From positions 124,001 through 188,000 of the forward strand of contig VWZS01000176.1 in assembly GCA_013397075.1 (NCBI GenBank): a DNA stretch of 64,000 nt. The letters are read 5' to 3'. The notes beneath the pieces were generated by a model, which did no database searches, was not told the DNA's origin, and worked only from the letters and a program-made list of their open reading frames with translations. Below, one piece after another: positions 1 through 12,164 of this stretch (position 1 is its first letter; each line of letters starts with the position of its first letter). Position numbers and translations under genes: made by a program. Source of the stretch: Rhabdornis inornatus (lineage: Eukaryota > Chordata > Aves > Passeriformes > Rhabdornithidae).

Positions 1-2391
1 ACTTACAGAGCCAGTCTGGCACAATGCTGCAATTGTAAAGTGCACATAATGAATGTCACACACACCTTTTAATGAAGATTTGTCTTTTCTTGTGCTTGTC
101 GTGGGTCAGCCTCTTTCCACTCTGCATCATTTGTAGGAAATTCCTGTTCATTTTGCCATTCCTCTTTTTGCTCTGTTGTTGAGAAAGTTGTAAGAAAACA
201 TTCTCAAATTGGTTTTTCCTTTGTCAACACCCTTCTTTGTCTCCTTTTACAGTAAAGAGGGGTGTACCAAGCCACAGCCTGAAAAAAAACAACCAAACAA
301 CATTTCACAGCCTATTTATTTCCTACGTCTTTTCACCAATGTACTTGTTTTTTTGTAGATCAACAGGGAGGGCTGAAAGGGAAAGTATTTCAATGTTTTT
401 TCTGAGTTATTTAACATTTGAAAGATAAATACTTATCACCACCACCAAATCCCAGCTTTTAACATCAGTCTTTAAAATCCATTTCAAGTTTTTAAATAAA
501 TAAATTCAAAATCTAAGAGTCTTAAAATTCCATGGCTCCAATTAAGTAAAGAGGTTAAATGAGAGAAAAGAGGAGCAAGTATGGCCAAACTGAGTTAGGA
601 GAGGAGTAAATGTGAAAAGGTGAGACTAAAAGGCAACATTCCCTCAGCAGTTTGTAAGGTGTGAATTATGGTGCCTTGGGGAAGTTGTATAATTCACACT
701 GTTTATGAAAATCACAGATCTTTTCCGTGTTCTCACTAGCTCAAGTTTGTCTAGCTAAAAATGACCAAACACACAATTACCACTGGGCAGCTCTGGGGTA
801 AAAAAGGATCTTGGGCTTTCTCTCATGCCCAAATTAACAGAATTTTGTCTAAAAATGCTCAGCAGAGCTGCCAAGCCAATGGCAGCTCCTGACTGGGCAG
901 CCTGGACTGGATTGTTCATGGCTGAAACATGGACAAGGAATCCGGGCTGCTGTCAGCAATCTCCTGGCTTCCTTCAGTTTTCCTTCTCCTGATCCAAATA
1001 ATCCACACCCACACTGCAGCAAGGCTGACAGAGAGAGATCACAGGAGTTCTTGGGCTTCATTCAACAAGGACTTGAACAACACAGACCCAAATCTCTGAA
1101 GGAAGCCCAGAGACAGAGCCCCTGGACAAAGGTGGTGACTCTGCTCCCACTTGACCACTGGGCTCACAGGCAATGATTTGTCCTAAATGTCACCAGATCC
1201 TCCCAAAGAAAATCTGAGGGAGGTTTGTGAAGCTCTGGAGCATCTGCAAAGATTAAAGACAAAATGGCTCCTGGATATTTATACAATATAAGAACTCAGT
1301 AAAACATCAGGTTTTCCCTTTTCTCTTTGAATTTTGTAACACTGGTCACTGTTTGAACTGTGACATCAAAGCTGAAAGAACTTGCAGCTTAGTTTTAGTG
1401 ATTATTTTCAAGTACCTTTCCTGTGGATTAGCAGAGATTAGCAAAGGCACATTTTTTCCAAGGTGATAGTGATAGTAAATCCTGGGCTTTTTAGTCTGGC
1501 TTGCTGAGCGTAAGATTAAAAATAGGCAGTTTCTTTTATTTTCTAAATTATCAGGGGCATTGGAAGAGATCTGTGATATCAGCTTTAAAATTCCAGTCTC
1601 TGCTTGATTCTGGATTCCCCCTGTTCAGGGAGAAGCTGTCTCTACTGGAGACTAGACGGATTTTGTACTTTTATCCTTATACAAAAGATTTAACAACATT
1701 GTGCTTTAAAATGTGAATGCAATTACCTGTGACCTTTATCACTAACACAGGAGCAGAAGGACCCATTATGAAAACATTTCTCTTACATGAGACAACCATG
1801 ACACATTTTTGCAAATGGTGTTCCTAAAGGATTTGGCATTTGCTGCAACCACTTCCTGTGAGCCAAAGAAATTCTCACTTGATTTTAAAGGAGAAAGAGA
1901 AAAAAATAAATATGAAAAAAATAAAATGCTCTCCTCCAGAAGTGCTCACCGTATTCTGCCAAGGTCTGTTTGTGGCTTTTTCACACATTCACCAGAAGAC
2001 ATCATTGAGTGTGGCTCTTCTGAGCCCCCCAAAATTGCATTTTCAGCTTTCTCATGGGAGGGCTCACACAGGGCTGCACTGAGCTGGGTGATGAGCAGAC
2101 TTTCCATTCCCTCCTTTTATTCTGCCAGACCTCAGTTTTCACCTCAGGAAAAGGAACAGCACAGGTGGTAAAAGAGGCCTCAGGCCACATTCCAGCCACC
2201 TACACTGGCACCTAAGTGGAGCACTTTGCCTTGGTTCACTGCTGCTCTCTCAGGGAGCTGGAAGGGCTCCTGCCCTGTGTCCCTGGCTGACACAGACACT
2301 ATTGTGCAGGAATTTTAGATGCAAGAGTTGGCAGACTGAATATGACCCTTGGAAATTAATAAATCAGCAGAGGTTTTCTGCTTGTCTATGC
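1..2391. other. Non-coding stretch, no gene seen
   Basis: AT-rich unique sequence. Open frames are short and unrelated to any family I recognise; the longest (1809-2171, 120 codons) opens at a TTG codon and has its first ATG at 1815. A short direct repeat of GATTAGCA occurs at 1426-1443, and A-rich sequence lies around 1900-1926. I see no repeat family, RNA gene or promoter here. Confidence 0.7.
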
Positions 2392-2638
2392 TGGGTTCAG
2401 ACTGAAAGAGAGGAAATTTAGGTTAGATATTAGGAAGAAATTGTTCCCTGTGAGGGTGCTGAGGCCCTGGAACAGGCTGCCCAGAGAAGCTGTGGCTGCC
2501 CCATCCCTGGAAGTGTCCACAGCCAGGTTAGACAGAGCTTGGAGCAGCCTGGGATAGTGGAAGGCGTCCCATGGCAGGGGTGGGAAGTAAATGATCATTA
2601 AGGTTCCTTCCAACCCAAACCATTCAGTGATTCCATGA
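2392..2638 (+). mobile_element. CR1 LINE, truncated 3' end
   Basis: The sequence reads through the end of CR1 ORF2 and the short 3' UTR. Recognisable blocks are the 'TTAGATATTAGGAAGAAATT' region, 'GTGAGGGTGCTGAGGCCCTG', 'CAGAGAAGCTGTGGCTGCC' and 'CCTTCCAACCCAAACCATTC'. It ends in degenerate octamers near ATTCAGTGATTCCATGA. Only about 250 bp of an element several kb long is present, the usual 5'-truncated form. Several changes and a small deletion near 2565 show it is not recent. CR1 moves by target-primed reverse transcription; this copy encodes nothing functional. Confidence 0.95.
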
Positions 2639-2984
2639 AACAGAAGCTGCTGCAGACCCTCTACCTCAATTCATTGCTCACCCCAGAACCTTTTAATTAT
2701 AATATTAGCAGCAACATTTAGATCACATGGTCAGGCTTTTTTCATCACCATGGATGTCAGGTGCACATATTTGTTGTTTGCTATTTAAAGCTCTTCTGGC
2801 TTGCAATGGAACCATCTGACTCCTCATCTTAGCTCCTACCTACTTCTCTAACTCTTATTCAAACAGGCAAAAATATACATCTGAACTAGCTGGAGGGGAA
2901 GTAATTTCTGAAGAGAAGCAGCCCATGCACTGAATTTTTAACATCTAGTTCTGGCACAACATCAAAGCAGAGCACATCATTATC
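2639..2984. other. Non-coding stretch between repeats
   Basis: Unique AT-rich sequence after the CR1 tail. I see no gene, RNA or repeat family in it. Confidence 0.6.
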
Positions 2985-3088
2985 TTCCTTTTCCAGAACA
3001 GGAAACTAAGGCACAGAGTATCATCATCATCTTGCCTAAAGTCATCCAAGGCAAACCTGGGAACAGAGTCCCACTGCCAGAACTCTTG
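2985..3088 (+). mobile_element. MIR-like ancient SINE relic
   Basis: The order of blocks matches the 3' half of the MIR/CORE-SINE type familiar from amniotes: CAG-(A)ACAGGAAACTAAGGCACAGAG, then CTTGCCTAAAGTCATCCA, then CTGGGAACAGAGTCCCACTGCC. In the known family these correspond to the 'GAGGAAACTGAGGCACAGAG ... CTTGCCCAAGGTCAC ... GGCAGAGCC' region. The middle is replaced by an ATC repeat (3019-3030). The match is clear but diverged, as expected for a copy fixed long before birds arose. The assignment is by eye. Confidence 0.65.
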
Positions 3089-3829
3089 TTTATGGCTTTA
3101 TGTGCTGGCTAGCAGCTGTCCTCAGATAGTGGACACACTCTGGAAAGAAATATCATTTTCTTTTCTGTTTTCCAATGAGATCCTACTCTAGTGGCACCTC
3201 AATCTATACCGAAGCCCATAATAATTCTTTCAGTAGCAACACATAAAACTCATTTCCTTTCCAGTTCCCTGATTTGTAGGTTTCTGGTCCAAGGTTCACA
3301 CCTCTGTTGGCAAACACTGGCACAGCTCAATATTCTGACAGTACATTTTGTGTGAGCTATGGTTGGAAAAAGAAACATATCAAAAAGGACTCTCCAGGAT
3401 AGCCTCCCTTTGCTGGGCAGCATGAAATGATGAACAACATGAGATGCTGGACTTGTCAGGCAAATGCCAGGCTTGTACTGATGATAGACATTTGCAACTT
3501 TTTCTGAGCTCACCATTATTTGTGAGTGTGAGCTTTTCTTAAAGCACAGATTTAACTTTGTACCACAAGGCTGAGACTGTACCCTTGTCTGGCAGCTGAG
3601 AAAAGGCACTCAAACATCAGGGGGAAACCAGAATACAGGCACTTGGACATCCTGGTTCAAGAGATAATTCCCAGTACTTTCCTCTGCTTCAGTGGAACAG
3701 TTCAGGGTCTTTCCAAAATGACTGCCAGGATCAACTTCACCAATTTTCATATTTCCAGTCACAGTGAAAGTACAGAAGTCGGTTTGAAAGTGCAAAAGCA
3801 TTGCTTAATTGAAAAATAACCCATGTATT
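3089..3829. other. Non-coding stretch, no gene seen
   Basis: Unique sequence. An antisense open frame of about 119 codons (3250-3609) has no family resemblance, signal or codon pattern that would support it. Nothing else was identified. Confidence 0.6.
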
Positions 3830-3839
3830 TCCTTATAGC

Positions 3840-3990
3840 AGCTAGCCTAGATGTCAGTAATTACTGGTAAGTAATTGTACCAGAGGCAGAATATTTACAG
3901 CACTGCCACTCGACTTTTTATGTAGTGCCTTTCATCTGAAAAAATCCATTTGCATTAAAATTACTAAAGTTTATTTCTCTTTCACATTTA
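3840..3990. promoter_or_regulatory. Candidate regulatory element with TAATTA palindrome and octamer
   Basis: A perfect 12-bp palindrome CAGTAATTACTG lies at 3855-3866 and contains a TAATTA homeodomain core. A second TAATT lies just downstream (3871-3875). A perfect octamer ATTTGCAT, the POU-factor site, is at 3948-3955, followed by a TAAAATTA stretch. This density suggests an enhancer or conserved noncoding element. That is inference: motif matches alone are common in AT-rich DNA. The piece around 3914-3945 also faintly resembles the 5' part of an amniote MIR, so it could be repeat-derived. Confidence 0.3.
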
Positions 3991-6750
3991 AGTGGCATCC
4001 ATTACCATCAGAAATTAAAAGATTCTTTGTGGGGCACAAAGTCATCAGTCTACTGTTTGATTTTGGGTTTGTCTAAATTTATATAGGCTACAGCCTCTAA
4101 GGCTGCCTTGGCTATTAACTTCCTATGATTAGTGGGAGTTGTGTAGCTGATTCTCTTCAAAAGTTTAGACAATTATTTCTGTCTCTCATGACTTTTTCCT
4201 TACTGGAGGAAGACAAATCTTCATTATTAACACTTTAGCATTAACCCAGAGAGTCCATGCTCAAAGACTTCAGAGATTCCAGCCCTCCCTTGTTTCAGAA
4301 TCCCAACAAAGCAGGGTCTGTTTTGCATCTGCACTAAGATCAGGGACTTCTTGTGTGAGCTGGGGAACTCTCAATCCCCCTTAAGCACAGGAAAACAAAT
4401 TTATCACTCGAGTGTTCCTTTAAGTAGTGCACATGTCAAGGGAGCCCTTTCAAAAACTCAGTCCCAGACTGTAATACTCACCATAGGTCTTAACAGACAG
4501 GTTGTGAATGGAGTCTAAAAAACGTTCAGCTTTTGACATGGCATCCACTGCAGTAAATTTCAGTATTTAGTACAGATGCAGTGCCTTGCCTGTCTTCTGT
4601 GAATGTAATGCTTTTGCCCTTGTCACATTCATCCTGTTCCAATAAGTTTAAGTCAGAACTCAGTGTGTTGGGACAACTCTGTCCCAACATCCCAGAGAGC
4701 CTATGTGCTTGCTTAAAATAGCCAAATCCCCGTCCACGGTGTGACAAACACCACCCACCCACCCCAGATAACTCAGCAGAGTGGCGTAGCAGTGAGTCAC
4801 ACTTGCTCAGGACAGCCAGGCTGCCTCCAGGCTGCCGCTGGCATTGATGGATTTGGAAGCAGAGCCTCGGGGAGCTGCCCCCTCCACGACCAGGAGATGT
4901 GCACAGCAAATGTGACACTTGGCTGCCTCTCCTCTGCCTTCCTGCAAACTTTGGGAACCCTTGAGATCTCTGCTCCCACTCAGTCCTGGTCTATTTGTGC
5001 TTCATGTCAGCACAGGAGACTGGAGGTGGCTCTCCCCCTCTTCTGACTTTCATCTGGCTGCCACAGTCTGCCACTCCTCACTGCCTGTAGGACCACACTG
5101 TAAGCTGGCCACTGAAATAGCTCAGCACAAATAGTTTTGGGGGGACATTATTTTAACCTGATGGTTTTTGGCAGTCTCTGCACGCTTCTGTATTGCTGCA
5201 GCCGGAGGGATGGGCAGCTGTGCCTCAAAACTTTGGAAATGCAGCAACTCAGACCCACAGCTGGTTTGTACATACATCACTACAGCAGTGGCCTGGGGCT
5301 CTGAAAACAGAATGACACCAGCAACAAAGAGAAAACCTGACACTTTTACCCTTAGTAATGGTCCTGAAACAGTTGAGTCAATAGGAGAAAGTTTTTAAGC
5401 ATAGGGAAGGCAAAGATCTTCCTGGTCTTACATTTCCCTCTATCCATGCAAGGAAAGTTTTGGTATATTTCCAGATGAAGGACAGAAAAAAACAAATGGG
5501 AAAAGACACCTCCTAAAATGGTCCAAACAGGACCTGGGCAGAGATGAGCAGCAAATTTTATTCTCTGCCTGTACAACTCAAACAGAGCTGCTAAGTCAAG
5601 AGCCCCTTTTTTGTTAACACGTGAAAATCCAAGGAAAACCCCCAAGTTCCTGAAAAGTCAATGTCAGTTTTCATACAGGCATGGGATCTGCACATAGCAA
5701 AAGAGAGAGAAGAGGAAGAAAAGCAGAAAGGAAGAAGAACAGGCCACAGCACCCAACATCAAGGACTATGACTCCACTCACCACGAAACTCCAGAGCAGG
5801 TAAAATTCTTCTCGCTTTACTTATAAGAGAAAGTGGAGCTCTCTCACACACTTCCTCACTTTCCTTCCTGCTCTTTTCCACTGAGACTTCTCTCTTTAGT
5901 CAGTCATCTTTGTTGTATGTTTCTTTACATTCAAATTGACTAATCTTTCAAATTTTGAGGGACTCCTTTGCCAGAGAATTCTTGGGGATGTAGCTTTTCT
6001 TTGATAAAATCCAGAGTGACTAAATTAACAAAGGACTGACCAAATTAACAAAGATTGACTAAAGACTGACTTTTGGAACTGGAAATGTTGCTTTACCAGC
6101 AACAGCTTTTAAAGAATCCTATAATAAAACATGCATGCTTCCACCTTTGTGTTCTGCTATATTATTTCTTGGCAACCAAGACCCTCCATTTATTAATATC
6201 ACAATGTATGTACATGTCTCATTGGGAATTTGGACCTTAGCCTGTGCACTTCCTACATTTGACCTTAAAAAATCCCAAATGTGTAAGTACCTTTAGAACT
6301 AATTTTCCCAAACCAGTCTGGGTTTTGCACTAAGTGTTCATGCAGCTCTCAGCTCCATGCCAAAGCCCTCCAGGAGGAAGGGAGCTGGTGGGGAAAGTGA
6401 GACCTGGGGGGTTTCCCTAGGAACTTATATAGCCAGGAAGATGCTGGATGATAACAGACTTCTGTGAGTTTAAATGAGAGAGTAACTTCTCTAAGGAGAT
6501 GTTCACTGAAGGCTTCAAAGCTTTTTTTAGCAAGTTAGTTTACTTTCCAAAACAGTGGACCAGCTCCTGTGAGCCTAAAGTGCTGGAGTGTGTGGGGAAA
6601 GCTTGGTGTGTGTTGATGCTGCAGTTTCTTCTGCTGTGTGCTGCTGTTCTCTGGTGGAACAGAACTCAAAGTTTTCCATGACATACTGCACATTGCAGAT
6701 GGGGAAACATGTCAGTGCTCTCAGCAATGGCCATAAACCAAAACATGACA
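3991..6750. other. Non-coding stretch, low-complexity patches only
   Basis: No gene is seen. It holds a C-rich ACCC-type run at 4751-4765 (G-rich on the minus strand), a purine tract around 5699-5739, and a 20-bp tandem repeat at 6017-6070. Opposed open frames of 100-130 codons around 4526-5046 overlap on both strands, which is typical of stop-poor GC-richer sequence rather than of a gene. Confidence 0.65.
6017..6070 (+). repeat. Short tandem repeat, unit about 20 bp
   Basis: Two units of TGACYAAATTAACAAAG (6017 and 6037) are followed by a partial third, TGACTAAAGACTGAC (6056). The units differ at a few positions. Confidence 0.8.
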
Positions 6751-6968
6751 AGTTTCACCTCAGCATGAGGAAGAATGTCTTTACATTGAGGGTAGCAGAG
6801 CCCTGGAACAGCTGCCCAGGAATTCCAGGTGTGGAGTCTCTCTCTCTGGGGACATTCCAAACCCACCTGGATGCATTCCTGTGTCACCTGTTCCAGGTGA
6901 CCCTGCCTTGGTAGGGGTTGGACTCAATAATCTCCAGAGGCCCCTTCCAACCATAACAACTCTGTGAA
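6751..6968 (+). mobile_element. CR1 LINE, older subfamily 3' end
   Basis: The copy contains 'GAGCCCTGGAACAGCTGCCCAG', 'ACATTCCAAACCCACCTGGATG', 'CCTGTTCCAGGTGACCCTGC' and 'GGGTTGGACTCAATAATCTCC', then 'CCCCTTCCAACCATAACAACTCTGTGA'. This wording differs from the copies at 2392, 22216 and 30834 and matches the older CR1 type with the 'TCTCCAGAGG...CCCTTCCAACC' tail. It is diverged and 5' truncated. No coding capacity remains. The 80 bp upstream may be more of the same element but I cannot show it. Confidence 0.9.
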
Positions 6969-7171
6969 AACAGACACCCCAAAACCACAGCAGATTCAAC
7001 ACTGTTCAGGTGTGGAAGTCAGGGAAAGGTTTGGGGTGACATTCACATTCCACAGACACTCTGAGTGTCTCTAAGCATCAGTGCCTGGGTGTCAGGACAT
7101 GTGTGGCAATGCTGTCACCTCCTTGCACACAGCTGAGAGCTCAAAGTCCTAAACCAGTGAATCCTGGTGGC

Positions 7172-7195
7172 TCAACTCCCATCTATGGGAGTTGA
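7172..7195. repeat. Perfect inverted repeat, 11-bp arms, 2-nt spacer
   Basis: The left arm TCAACTCCCAT (7172-7182) is matched exactly by its reverse complement ATGGGAGTTGA (7185-7195), with only CT between. It is near-palindromic and could extrude as a cruciform or act as a dimeric binding site. No function is shown. Confidence 0.9.
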
Positions 7196-9523
7196 CATGG
7201 CAGTTTTAGGATGACATCAATCAACAATCTTATTAAACATGTAACCTTCAAGGTGCTTTAAGCATGTTCATATATTCTCTAAAGCAAACAGATGTAAATG
7301 AAACTCAATTATAAACAATTAACCCCAAATCTCCTAGTCTGCAAACCCATGTATTTCTAGTAAGTTTGTGTGTATTTGTATTGTGGCTTCATGGCAAATG
7401 AGCATTAGCCATAGCAGCCATCAGTGATCTCCAGAAGTGTTACCAAATTAAGTGTTCACACTGAGACACCCAAGTATATTGGATAATGCAACAACAAATT
7501 AAAACATTGGGTATTGTGTACTACACTGTAACTGTATTTATTTAAAGGGTATAACAAGAAAAGGTGGAGTTGAAATTCAAACTGCGCGGATGAAAAAATG
7601 AAAGCGCTGCCATTGTGGGATATCATAATAGTAATGAACAAGTGAGAATTGAAAGAATTGCTTGATTTGTGCCTTTAACAAGCTTAACCACACACAAAGC
7701 AAACTGTCATCGCCTTTTACTCTTTATCTGCAACAATTAGCAGAGCTAATGACTCCTTTTGCTTTCTGTATGAGGCAAGATGTGATCCAATCCCCACTGG
7801 AGAAGAGTTCACACAATACAAGGAAATGCACAAAGGGGAAGGTGATCCCTTTTATCTCCTGGTGTTTATCTGGAGTTATTCTCCCCAAGCCCAGTCAGAC
7901 ACTGTGGAGTATCTCATTATTTGGAAAGTGCTTTGGAGCTCAGAACACAACTGGAGCTTTCATGCTGGCCTTCAAAGGGATCTTTTCATGGCTCTCCCTA
8001 TAATATCCTGAGAATTACACAGATCTCTTTACAGAAACATATGCAAGGAGCACCACGGGTTTACAAAGACGGAGTCCATGAGAAAAATGCATATAAAGTC
8101 GACAGAATTACAAAATGAATGAGAGCAGGGAGAGCAGCAGGCATCAAAGAGCTGGGAGTCAGGGAAGTGTTTGATAAAGTGCCTCTCAAAATATTATTTC
8201 CCATTGGCTCAGATATAAATACTGTCACAGGAACTGTCTGAAGGACTGCAAATATGGAATAATAACAGACAAGAGGGTTGTGTCTCATATGTTTCCTATA
8301 GAGACAAGGGGTAGCTCTCATTTCATGGAGCATCTCCACTTGTGATGTGTGAGGGGGAATAAAACAGCTGGTTAATAAAATATGTAGATAACATTAAGTT
8401 GAGAGGAGAGGGTAGAGAAACACAAATGAGAGCAAGAGAAATAATACAAAGAGCCCTAGAGAGCTTAGAAATATGGGCAGGAAATAAGTGAGATGCAGCT
8501 CTTGGAAAATTGTGCACTAATCTATCAGGGGAGAAATGGCATTCACTGGAGGGAAAAGTATGGAGAGCAATAATGCTGAAAGAAGGAGAGGAGGAAGCCA
8601 ATGATGCATCTGCAATTTAACAGAACAAAAAGGGCTGTTAGGATTTTATGGCACTGTCCTTGTGGAGCAGTGAGCACCAAGTGGAAGATTCCCTTTGTGC
8701 AGCTATGGAGAGGGAAAATTGGGAATACTGATTCTGATGTTCACCAGTGCCTGGTGTGACCAGCCTTCACTTTGAGAAAACTCCTCCTAGGAGTAGGGGC
8801 AGGTAAATAGAATTGTCCCACTTCCCATCCAGGCAACACAGAGTTCACAAACCCCTCACATCTTGTCCTGAAGCACCAAACATAAGAACTCATCCTTGGC
8901 ACTTCATTTTGGTTTAACTCCTACACTGCTAGAAACTCTGGATTTAGGCTGACATGAGATCAAAATAAAATGCCCTGAGTTTGTTTCAGGACATTTTATC
9001 ACCAAAAAATGACTGACAATTAACAAGGAATTATGAAAAGCAAGGGATCCAGGGGTTAACAAGTGGAGGGATAAAAGAGTTAAATGCATGTCTTCAATAG
9101 ATAATCACAGGGATCACAGTATGGGTGTAGCAGGTGGTTGGGAAATCTCAAAAATAGATGGGAAACCTCAAAAAGCCCTTGTGCAGCTGAACTATCAACA
9201 ACAAAATATCCCTGTAAAAGGAGAAATGCAGGTTGAGTGTTGTGGAATCAACCTCAGCAGTAGCATAAGCAGACCTATCCAATGAACAGTGCAGTAGAAA
9301 AGTCTGTAGCAGGCAGTGTCCACATGGGATAAACTTTAAAACTGGTGTTGTCAACTGTTGTCCTTTCTCTGGAGCAGACAGATCCAGGATAATTGAAACC
9401 AGCTGAGGATCTGATTTTCTACCTCTCTTACACCCTCAGTACATGTGGCTAAATTAAAGATGCCAAATGTCTTTTTTGGACAAGTGACTTCCCCGGGAGA
9501 CAATTCTTGATTTTAATGGGATT

Positions 9524-9548
9524 TCTAGGTGGGTGTAAACCACCTAGA
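9524..9548. repeat. Inverted repeat, 9-bp arms, 7-nt loop
   Basis: TCTAGGTGG (9524-9532) pairs exactly with CCACCTAGA (9540-9548) across a GTGTAAA loop. It is too short to be a microRNA precursor. Confidence 0.85.
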
Positions 9549-12072
9549 GCCCAGTTCACTCCCTTGACTGCCTGTTGCTGCCTCAAATACTTCATGCAAC
9601 CCACAACAGTGGGATCCTCTGAATCCCCTGCAGTATCAGCTCTGTTCTTAGATTCAAAATTAGGTGGGATCAGTTGAAGACAAGGCCAAATCAGCCATGA
9701 ATTCTGTGATTCTGCTCCTTTTAAGGACTACCTTCACGAGGAGATATCTCTGAGTTTGTATTAACAGCCACTGAAGGGGTCATGGTGAAAGCAGGTGATT
9801 TATCCTTTCTGAGAGTGAAATCCAATGTGGGTCAAGTTGTCACTGAAGCAATAAGACACACATTTATATTTCAATGCCTTTGATGTTCTCCAATATCCTC
9901 CTGGATAATGACTCAATCCCTTATCAAGAGTTTGTTTGCTTGCTCATGTAAACAAGATACTGCAGCAAACACCTTCTCTTCCTACAAAAATAACCTGAAG
10001 GAAAGTCCTAAGAATGCCTGTTCCTGGATGCAGACTTTTGGTAATCCTCCTAAGCAGATTCCTTCCAGGATTCTCCATGCATCCCAGGCTCTGGGCAATG
10101 TTCCTTCAGTCAACAAAGAAAGGGCTGAAGTGGTTCTGGCATTGTCCAGTTTGGCATTTCAATACCATCTCTGGGATGAGCTGATGAGCAAGCAAAAGGT
10201 AAAGACATAGAGTTATGCAATATTAACAGAAAGACAAATTATGAGAAACAAATCTCTTCTTATTTTTTTTTTTTTGGGCAACAAAAATGGAACATTTAAT
10301 TTCCTCTTTGCCTCTAATTGCAAAGTGATGCTTAACAAACGCTCCTCTCAAAGCATTAAAATCTATGGCTATAAAATAGAACCCAGCTGGCAAACTAAGT
10401 ATTTCTTACTGACACATAGATTTATGATCTCATTGGAAATACCTTGGGTAACAACAGAACCAATAAATTATGCCATCAGCAGCATAATTGTCACCCTGCA
10501 ACTTCAGTGCTGTTAGTCAGCACAGCATCAGCTGTGAGTGAATATCGAATATGTCAGGGCTTTCTTTCAATTACAAAATGAAAGTGGTAACATCTCCTAA
10601 TCTCCTTTTTGCTGCTCTTTTCAAATATAAATGTTCAAGAAGAGCCCCCTATCCTGGACTGGGCTGGAAGAACCAGAGGGAGGGAACAGTCCCAGTGAAT
10701 CTGTCTTTTACCACACAAACTTAGTTCATCTCCCCAGCCACATCTTCCCAACAATCCAAACCCTTTCCAGCACCAGTTCCTCAGACTTTACATTTGAGGC
10801 TTCCTTCAGTATTTTGTGTCGTGTATTGTACAAGACTCACCCTCCAGGCATTCTATCTCTAACCAGATGTGGTAGGGCAGGGTAAATTTTGGGGGGAAAA
10901 TGCATCCCTCAGCTCATCTTAGCACTGAAATGACTGGAGCACAAATCAGCTTTGCTTGGATGAGTGTCTGGGTCAGGCAGCATCCCTGCAATGCAGATCA
11001 GCCTCACCAGCTCCCTGGGAATGTTGTTGACAGTGTTACTTTTCTCCATATGAGGTTTTTAATCATGAGAACCAGGGTGTTGGAAACCCTGCCATTCCTC
11101 CTCGTTGTGGATTTCCTCGCTGCACCAGACTCAGACCCCTCCAGCAACATTTGTGACCCAGGGAAGCACCTCTGGGACACTGGTGCTGTTCCACCTGCCT
11201 GGATTAAACTAGAGACAGGGACACAAAAGTGCATTAACACAGGGCCAATAAGGAGGTGAAACATTACAGCACAAGCAGCCTAAAAATAAAGCTACAGCTG
11301 GAGCAGAGCTTAATGGAGTGCAACCCTAGCTGAGGATGAACCAAACTAGAAAACATTAAATAATGACCTTTGGGCTTTTGGTACCAGAGAAACAACACAA
11401 AGGGCAGAGAGCTCCCTAAGCCAGGAACTAGAAAGGCTGGGCTTTGTTTTTCTGGGCTGGAGCCTTTGCTAGATCAAACACTGGGAGCTGGCAGCCGCAG
11501 GGTGAACAGACTGTGTTGGAGCTGCCTTTCATTGAAGTGTCAACCAGCCAGCCTGTTCCCCAGCTCAGACCAATTGCTGCTTTTGCTGTTGCTAGGATCT
11601 GGCATCCTCAAAAGGGGCTTTAGGGGAGCCTCTAGGAGGGGCACTGACACTGCTGAAACTCCTCGGGATCAAATGACTCCTTTAGAAACTGCTGTCTAAA
11701 CTGTGACAGTGCTCCACAAACAGCAGGAAAAAAAAGCTGCAGGAGAAGCCTCCAGGAAAGCATCTCTTGGGCAATGTCCCCTCTCGTGTGCCACCCTGAA
11801 CTCTGGGAAATCCCATCTTCATCAGTCATTAAGCTGCCTTACAAAGTTCCCCTGAGAGAGTGAGGAAGCTCTGAGTTCAAACACATCATATCCAGATCAG
11901 GGCAATCATTTTAATTGCAGTTTTCCTCTCAGGGGGTTGGACCAGCTCTGAGGCAATGGTGTGGAAGGGACAAAGGGTCTGTCAACAAAATCCCACTGTC
12001 TACCATGCTTCAGTGTTCACCAACACAAATTTGGAAACAGGAGGGAAGGACTTGAGGCTAGTGCTAGAATAA

Positions 12073-12164
12073 CTTGGTCTAGTGGAAGGTGTCCCTGCCC
12101 ATGGCATGGACCTGGAACTGGATGATCTTTAAAGTCCCTTCCAATGCTGACCATTCTGTGATTA
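12073..12164 (+). mobile_element. CR1 LINE 3' tail fragment
   Basis: Only the last ~90 bp are present: 'AACTTGGTCTAGTGGAAGGT', 'GTCCCTGCCCATGGCATGGA', 'CTGGATGATCTTTAAAGTCC' and 'CTTCCAATGCTGACCATTCTGTGATT'. The 'GGTCTAGTGGAAGGTGTCCCTGCCCATGGCA' phrase is diagnostic of avian CR1. It ends with a single octamer. Confidence 0.93.

Larger units (their letters stand above)
6969..12072. other. Non-coding stretch, two small hairpins
   Basis: About 5 kb of unique AT-rich sequence. It contains inverted repeats at 7172-7195 and 9524-9548 and a T-run near 10263-10275. Open frames reach at most about 119 codons (10900-11259) and none looks like a known protein. A phrase near 11935 (GGGGGTTGGACCAGCTCTGAG) recalls CR1 but is too short to call. 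Confidence 0.65.

Noticed and set aside
11930..11962. CR1-like phrase GGGGGTTGGACCAGCTCTGAG
   Set aside because: Too short, and no CCCTTCCAACC or octamer tail follows.
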